The notes under the pieces: model-generated
The model's input: the letters and a program-made list of their open reading frames with translations, nothing else
What the model was told of the DNA's origin: nothing
The model's database searches: none
Origin: Chrysomallon squamiferum
Lineage: Eukaryota > Mollusca > Gastropoda > Neomphalida > Peltospiridae
Assembly (NCBI GenBank): GCA_012295275.1
Contig: CM022665.1
Coordinates: 43,966,152-44,018,651 of the forward strand
Direction of reading: 5' to 3'
Length of the DNA stretch: 52,500 bases
Part shown: positions 46,046 to 52,500 of the stretch, piece after piece
Layout: every line of letters starts with the position of its first letter
How positions within the stretch are numbered: the stretch's first letter is position 1
Position numbers and translations under genes: made by a program

Positions 46046-46700
46046 GACGGTGTGTACTACCCCGCTACCACCACTTCGACGACGACTACAACAACAACAA
46101 CGACAACTACTGCTGCAATAAGGTCTAATACCATTATCACTGTTAGTAGTAAGTAATACGACTGTATCAACTACGTTACTATAACGAGAAACAGCAATGC
46201 ACGTTTGTGACAACACTACACCGACAGTTATTACTACCTACCTCCACAACTACGACAGCAACTGCTACTAATGTAATTGTTAATAACAGTGTTTATTAAA
46301 AAGACGATAGCTATTTCTAGGGCAGCTACTACTACTGCTACTACTGTTGCTACAACAACAACTTCTACAACCAGTAAAAATAATCGCTACAAGTACATAC
46401 TATAGCAACTACTAACACAGCAACAACTACTATGTATTGTTATTGTCTGCTGTTATTATTATATGTATAACTACTTCTACTACCTCTGCTGCTACACCTA
46501 CTACCACCACCACCACCTCTGCTACTACTACTGCAACTACCACTACCACTAGTACTGCTATTACTACTACTACTACTACTACTAATAATAATAATAATAA
46601 ATAATAACATCAACAACAATAAAAAAAATAATAATCACACAAGAATTACAACTGCTACAGTAACAACAACTACAGCAACAACTACAGCAAGGACTGCACT
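46046..46700. repeat. degenerate (CTA/CAA/CCA)n trinucleotide domain
   Basis: TAC/CTA/CAA/CCA triplets with the purest section (TAC)n at about 46558-46580 followed by AAT. The strand bias is opposite to that of 44265-44625. Confidence 0.9.
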
Positions 46701-47155
<455 letters not shown>

Positions 47156-47401
47156 TTAATGTACACCAATAAGTGAAAAGAAAGTGACATAAAGAGACAA
47201 AGAAAAAGAGAGAGAAATAAAAAAATAAATAAAAAAAAAATAAAAAGACAAAGAATCAAAATGTAGAGTCAGAGACAAAGACAATTCGGGAAGAAAGAAA
47301 GAGTTAGACTGAGGAGATTTAAAATAACAACGAGAAAAAAAAAAAAAAAAAAAAAAAAACACACACACCAAAAAAGAAACAAACGAAAAAGCTGGGAACA
47401 T

Positions 47402-47436
<35 letters not shown>

Positions 47437-47480
47437 TGAGAGAGAGAGAGAGAGACAGACAGACAGATGCAGACACATGT
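47156..47480. repeat. purine-rich sequence with A24, GT and GA runs
   Basis: AAAAGAGA-type sequence, an A run near 47336-47359, GT at 47403-47434 and GA near 47437-47455. Confidence 0.85.
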
Positions 47481-47717
47481 TGGTCGTTTTTCTTTAAAGA
47501 CTGAAACCACATGCAACAACTGTTCCCTTCCCTAAGCAGGCAGGTCTTTTGAGCGCATCAAATTTCAGAGGAAATCTACGCGCCTGGAACCAGTGTATGT
47601 AAACATTTGTAATCGACAACACATTTGCTAAGATCTCGCACCGGCTTTTAGGCAAAGGGTGAGCAAAATAGCTCTGTTGACAGCTTATGGCATATGCATG
47701 GAGCAATACATTCAGAT

Positions 47718-47755
<38 letters not shown>

Positions 47756-48440
47756 TTTGTGAAAATTTCCGTGGCGAATCCAGAATTTAAATTTTTTGTG
47801 TTGTATCTTTACTTTTTGTTGCTGCAACAAGGTGAAGAAAATAAAATTGTTGGTTTGTTGGTTATGCTTTTGTTGTTGTTGTTGTTGTTACTATTATTAT
47901 TTTACCTCTGTTTTTTTATCACCAAAACATATGAATATATACATACATACATACAAAAGATAGAAACAACGGTATCGAATTAATAGCAAATTATAATAAA
48001 CAAACAAACAAAACAAAACAAACAGACAGACAGTAAAATCTGTCTTTTATTGTTATTTGTAAAAGAAAATATTTTAATTTTTTTTTTTTTTAATAATAAT
48101 AAGAAGAAGAAGAAGAAGAAGACAAAGAAGAAGAAGAAGAAGAAGACAAAGAAGAAGAAGAAGAAGAAGAAGAAGAAAAACGACTTCATAACATTTTCTG
48201 CAGTATAAATACTTTAACCACAAAACAGAAAATAACTACGAAATTAGCCCTTACCAAGCAATACTTGGTTTGTACAATGAACTACGCAAAGCGATCAACT
48301 TGCAAAGGAAAACATTATCATAATTGTAGCTAATAGAGTGCAGATTATAACTAGCCCGCTGTTAACGGAAAGAAAACACATGTACAGCATATTTCAGATA
48401 AAAATAGTAAACTCAGTCGAGAAATGATAAGCTGCATCTT
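47481..48440. other. unique sequence with A29 and GAA tracts
   Basis: Unique at 47490-47700 (a 70-residue minus-strand open frame has no domain), A29 at 47722-47750, CATA near 47938-47955, GAA tracts at about 48100-48178. No gene seen. Confidence 0.5.
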
Positions 48441-48539
48441 GCAGCCTAGGTGGCCCAGCGGTTAGGACGTTGTACTGAAGACTGTCGAGTTCTTGGATCG
48501 AAACTCGGATACGGGTTAAATAGTTTGCATATAAATAAA

Positions 48540-48579
<40 letters not shown>

Positions 48580-48580
48580 C
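48441..48580 (+). mobile_element. tRNA-derived SINE with (ATT)n tail, plus strand
   Basis: A box TGGCCCAGCGG at 48451-48461 matches the consensus TRGYNNARNGG class. B box GGATCGAAACT is at 48495-48505, about 34 bp later, as in a tRNA gene. A short body, TTGCATATAAATAAAT, and (ATT)n at about 48539-48578 follow. There is no 3' acceptor strand, so it is not a functional tRNA. It is the best-preserved SINE head in the window. Confidence 0.75.
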
Positions 48581-49149
48581 TGTTGCTAGTTTTATTGCTT
48601 TGGACGAATAATAATAATAATAATAATACTATTAGCACTACTACTATTAACATATGAATGAAAGCATGAATAAATAAATAAATAAATAAATAAATAAATG
48701 ATCGATAATTAGTTTTTTAAATACAATAAACATGAAACACAGACTAAAAAATAAAATAACTAATGGAAAAAAAAAAAAATCCAAAACAAATCCAACACAA
48801 AACATCAAAAAATCCAACAATGGCAGCCGACGCCTTTTTTTTCTTATTTTTATTTTTTTATTTTTTTTATCGGATGTATTATATCTAATAATAGCCCTAG
48901 ATTACTCGCTACTATTGATACACACCTAGTGAGTGAAGGAAAATAAACAAAACACAGGGTCGTTATTTACACGGCGACATATCTCCTAAGTGTGTCCCAC
49001 TTAGCCAGAATCACGACAACGTGGTCCGCCTTTTAGCCTCCGCCAAGTTCACCGACAGACGGACGACGTCTGCGAAACAAGCTGTTACCAGTCTACAGGA
49101 ATTCGTATAGGTGCAAAGAAAGGTAACGTGTGCAAGAGCCCCTTGTATT
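48581..49149. other. AAT/AAAT microsatellites and unique sequence
   Basis: AAT near 48607-48628, AAAT at 48669-48700, T-rich low complexity near 48833-48870, then unique CpG-containing sequence at 48950-49140. No gene recognised. Confidence 0.5.
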
Positions 49150-49207
49150 AGGGCTGGGGAGAGAGGGAGAGGGGGGGCAGGGAGGGGGGGGGGAGAGGGG
49201 GGGGAGG

Positions 49208-49283
<76 letters not shown>

Positions 49284-49356
49284 GACACAGAGAGCGAGAA
49301 ACAGAGAGAGAGACAGACATACAGAAAGACAGAGATACAGAGAGAGAGCGAGACAA

Positions 49357-49431
<75 letters not shown>

Positions 49432-49523
49432 CACAGAGAGAGAGACACAGAGAGAGAGAAACAGAGAGAGAGAGACAGACATACAGAAAGACAGAGATAC
49501 AGAGAGAGAGCAGAGACAAAGAC

Positions 49524-49612
<89 letters not shown>
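49150..49612. repeat. G/A-rich microsatellite block with a 162-bp internal duplication
   Basis: G-rich at 49160-49210, GA at about 49212-49264, 49365-49424 and 49530-49612. ACATACAGAAAGACAGAGAT occurs at 49317 and again at 49479, with matching flanks (GACACAG before it, GACAAAGACAG after), a tandem duplication of about 162 bp. The 145-181-residue open frames are Arg/Glu or Ser/Leu repeats. Confidence 0.92.
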
Positions 49613-49616
<4 letters not shown>

Positions 49617-49794
49617 TCAATATCTCAATAAAATACAATTACTGGTCACTGAACAGTAGCGCTAAGGCAGGATAAGGTCAAAGGTTACAATATTAAAAAT
49701 TATTTATTTATGAAATACAGGATTAGAAATGAATCAGATCAGATCAGTTTATGAAGTCAGTCACTGATTCACACGCCATAAAACATCAACATCA
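49613..49794. other. unique spacer
   Basis: No feature recognised. Confidence 0.4.
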
Positions 49795-50195
49795 ACGACC
49801 ACCACCATTACTGTCATCAACAGCAACAATAACGATGACGACGACTGCTACAACTACTACTACTACTACAACTACTACTACTACAACTATTACTACTACT
49901 GCAACTGCTACCTCTACTAATATTACTACTGATACTGCTGCTACTGCTACAAGAACAACAGCAAAAAAAAAAAATTCAACATCAACACCACCATCAGGCG
50001 TCACCGACAACTGCAACAACAACAGCAGCAACAACACCATCAACAACTACAACAATAACAACAGTAATAATTTCAATACAGTCATGATCATCGTCATCGT
50101 TATCAACATCATCATTGTCGTCATCACCATTACAATCACCGTCATCATCTTATTTATAATCATCATCTTCATTTATAATCATCATCCCTATAATT
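49795..50195. repeat. CAA/CTA/ATC trinucleotide domain
   Basis: TAC triplets at about 49855-49900, CAA/AAC at 49950-50080, ATC at 50085-50190. Confidence 0.9.
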
Positions 50196-50348
50196 AACGA
50201 ACTAATCAGTGTTAAATGTTCGTTGCTTTGTTCACGTGAATTTTCTTCTGTCCTCCTAATTACAGTGGTCTACATTTATTACAAAGTCTACATTTTTCAA
50301 AAACATCTTATAACATATTTTCTTTTCACTTACATTTCTTTGAGCCTA

Positions 50349-50350
<2 letters not shown>
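50196..50350. other. unique AT-rich spacer
   Basis: No feature recognised. Confidence 0.4.

Positions 50351-50390
<40 letters not shown>
50351..50390. repeat. A40 homopolymer
   Basis: The longest A run in the window, preceded by CCTAAT. It could be a retroposed tail, but no duplicated target or body is recognised. Confidence 0.97.
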
Positions 50391-50395
<5 letters not shown>

Positions 50396-50869
50396 CGAAA
50401 AACCTCAAACAATTTCCTAACGTGATACCAGCCATTAAACAAACTGCGTACATCTAAAAACATTACGCAGTCCAGGAGCCGATCCTGAGACTGGGGAAAG
50501 GGGGCGGGTGGGGGGGGGGGTGAGGGTTGCGTTATCGTTGTAACTTTGAAGATTTTTATTATTATTATTTTATTTTTTTTTTTTTTTTTTTTTTTTTATA
50601 AGTAAAAATTTTTGGATGATGTTTCTATTTTCCAGATAAAACGTGTTTCATGTTAAAGGTGAGTGGGGTGGAGGGGTGGGGTGGGGGTGGAAATTAAACA
50701 AAAGTAAAGGATGAATGCTGTAAGAATGAAATTAATGTATTTATAACAACGACATTAGCAACATCATCATCAACAGTAAAAACAGCCACGACGACAACAA
50801 TACATGATGATAGTGATGATGATATTTACAACAACAACAATAATAATAATAATAAATATAATAATAAAT

Positions 50870-50914
<45 letters not shown>

Positions 50915-51020
50915 TAAATCATAATAATAATAATAATATAAATCATAATAATAATAAAAACAAAAACACTCCAATAATTAAAAAATTAAATAAAATAAAA
51001 TCAACAAATCGTAAAAAAAC
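50391..51020. repeat. G-rich patches, T27 and AAT domain
   Basis: G-rich near 50495-50525 and 50660-50692, a T run near 50571-50597, and AAT repeats at about 50840-50955. Confidence 0.8.
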
Positions 51021-51405
51021 GGAAATCAGACAAGACCACGGGTGACGTCGCGACAGTACGCATGCTCACTCACTCCCACCTCCCTCGCCCCCCCCCCACT
51101 CTTTTTAACTCCTTCCCTGGATTCGTGCACGTTTAACTAACGTCACGTTTCTCTCACTGGGTGTCTGTTATCTCCCGCCCGCGGTGTTTACGTTTTTTTT
51201 TTCTTTTTTTTTTTTTTTTTTTTTCGCCTCAGTATTAATTACAACTTTGGTGACAACAAAGAAAAGAAAGCGGTGCTCTCGTTCGTACATGCGAAGTTTT
51301 TGGAGACTTCAGAGGATTAGACATGAAAGAGCTCACACACACACAAAACGAACCGAGGGCTAAAAACACGGAGATACCTGTTTGGTTTACACAAGCAAAG
51401 CAGCA

Positions 51406-51438
<33 letters not shown>

Positions 51439-51545
51439 CGAAGCAGACGAACACAAAATTAATACAAGTGACGTCGTCGGCGAACATTGGTGCGCCTTTA
51501 AAGAAAGGAGGGATTTAAAAAAAAAAAACGAATAACTGTGTATTA
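51021..51545. promoter_or_regulatory. CpG-containing unique region, weak promoter candidate
   Basis: GGTGACGTCGCGACAG near 51041 (CRE-like), ACTAACGTCACG near 51138, TCTCCCGCCCGCGG near 51171, a long T run at about 51191-51224, then unique sequence to 51530. No downstream gene is visible in the window, so the assignment is weak. Confidence 0.25.
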
Positions 51546-51554
51546 AAGAAAGCC

Positions 51555-51586
<32 letters not shown>

Positions 51587-51715
51587 CTTTCTTCTGTTTC
51601 TGCTTTGGTCTTTTGTGTTGAAGTTGTGAAATGGTGGATTTTTAATTTTTTCTAATACAAAATGTTTGTTAGAAGGTAGAGATGATAAGAAGTGATATTA
51701 AAGAAGTATGGTTCA
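51546..51715. other. T26 run and AT-rich spacer
   Basis: T26 near 51561-51586. No gene seen. Confidence 0.6.
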
Positions 51716-52070
51716 TATACATACATACATTCATACACACATACATACATACACACATACATACACACATACTTACATACATACATACACACACATACAT
51801 ACATATATACATACATACTTACATGTACATTTATATACACATACATATATACAAACATATACATACATACAAACATACACACATACATACATACAAACAT
51901 GCATACCTGGATTACATACACGCATGTACACATACACACATGCATAAATAATACATTCATACAAACATGCATACATAAAACAACACACATACAAACAAAC
52001 ATTTCTGCACGCACACGGGCATTATTACATTTTGTACATACACACATCAATTCATCCATCCATCCATCCA
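51716..52070. repeat. long (CATA)n/(CACA)n microsatellite and (ATCC)n
   Basis: CATA and CACA tetranucleotides from 51718 to about 51990 and ATCC near 52045-52068. The long open frames on both strands are Tyr/His/Ile/Thr or Cys/Val/Met repeat translations. Confidence 0.95.
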
Positions 52071-52500
52071 GGCAGAAAAAAATATAGCGTTTCTGATATT
52101 AATTCCCTAACATAAAGATCATCCCGTTTACTGTTACTCTTTGCGTTTGAACGAACGAATTTATCGACTCAACCTTTTTTAATAATAACTTTTTTATTAG
52201 ATATTAAACACATGGTTTGTAACAATACTAAACAGAAGTTCCGTGAGTTTATCGATTAACAGTCAAGAATGTTTAGAAAGTTTAATATTTCTTCCTTGAA
52301 ATCATCACCGAGAATGAAGTATGACCAGCCTGTTGGATTTACATACAAGAACAAGTTTCAACAAAACTTGTAATATATATATATAAAAAAAAAGTTTATA
52401 TAAATTTATATAAGTCATACTTTAACAGAAATAAAATAAAATGGTGATGATGGTGATGATGACGATGATGATGATTATAATAATTACATCCAGATTTCAG
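52071..52500. other. AT-rich sequence ending in a GAT repeat
   Basis: Unique AT-rich sequence, a TA run near 52371-52384, and GAT/GGT triplets at about 52441-52475. No gene seen. Confidence 0.5.

Noticed and set aside
48441-48520. Functional tRNA gene
   Set aside because: A and B boxes are present but the acceptor stem does not pair, and an ATT tail follows; a SINE head fits better.
49093-49675. 181-codon open frames on both strands (Arg/Glu-rich and Ser/Leu-rich)
   Set aside because: Direct translations of GA/CT microsatellites, present in several frames at once.
50351-50390. Poly(A) tail of a processed pseudogene
   Set aside because: A40 is preceded by CCTAAT, but the upstream 200 bp show no coding remnant and no flanking target duplication is evident.

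Overview
The window looks like animal nuclear DNA, probably from a mollusc or another lophotrochozoan. It is strongly AT-rich, with spliceosomal introns, very many mono-, di-, tri- and tetranucleotide microsatellites, and tRNA-derived SINE remnants. Three places (about 3.43, 37.94 and 38.84 kb) resemble an interspersed repeat that I recall as common in marine molluscs. The organism call is an inference. I see no bacterial-type gene, CRISPR array, rRNA gene or intact transposase/reverse transcriptase.

One protein-coding gene is well supported, on the + strand. It encodes a 298-residue SERTA-domain (TRIP-Br/Taranis family) transcriptional co-regulator. The model is: promoter-like unique sequence about 18.84-19.55 kb; a short non-coding exon ending at 19661 (donor GTAAGG); an 815-bp intron; exon 2 at 20477-21329 (660-nt leader with several upstream AUGs and A-tracts, then codons 1-64); a 14.2-kb phase-1 intron; and exon 3 from 35555, holding the KRK motif, the SERTA helix region, a serine run and the C-terminal helix, with stop at 36256-36258. 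A polyadenylation signal candidate lies at 37363-37368. The two coding exons join in frame through a G+AT codon. The non-coding exon, TSS and poly(A) site are less certain.

Upstream, 0-18.8 kb: a degenerating tandem array (about 0.25-2.33 kb), a cluster of bZIP/bHLH/POU-type sites (4.93-5.74 kb), a 31-bp minisatellite (12.70-13.28 kb), a minus-strand tRNA-SINE (10.80-10.96 kb) and many microsatellites. The large intron, 21.3-35.55 kb, has microsatellite blocks (GA tracts in the 5' part and middle, CT tracts in the 3' part) separated by compact non-repetitive islands at 25.40-25.68, 29.06-29.49, 31.40-31.72 and 33.33-33.62 kb, which are candidate cis-regulatory elements or cryptic exons.

Downstream, 37.4-52.5 kb: no gene recognised. 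This part holds SINE fragments, a four-copy 50-bp repeat, a diverged TACCATCAT-type minisatellite, a large trinucleotide-repeat domain (44.3-46.7 kb), long GA/CT tracts, a plus-strand tRNA-SINE with an ATT tail (48.44-48.58 kb) and CATA tracts. The SERTA gene is the only unit to which I can assign a biological function.
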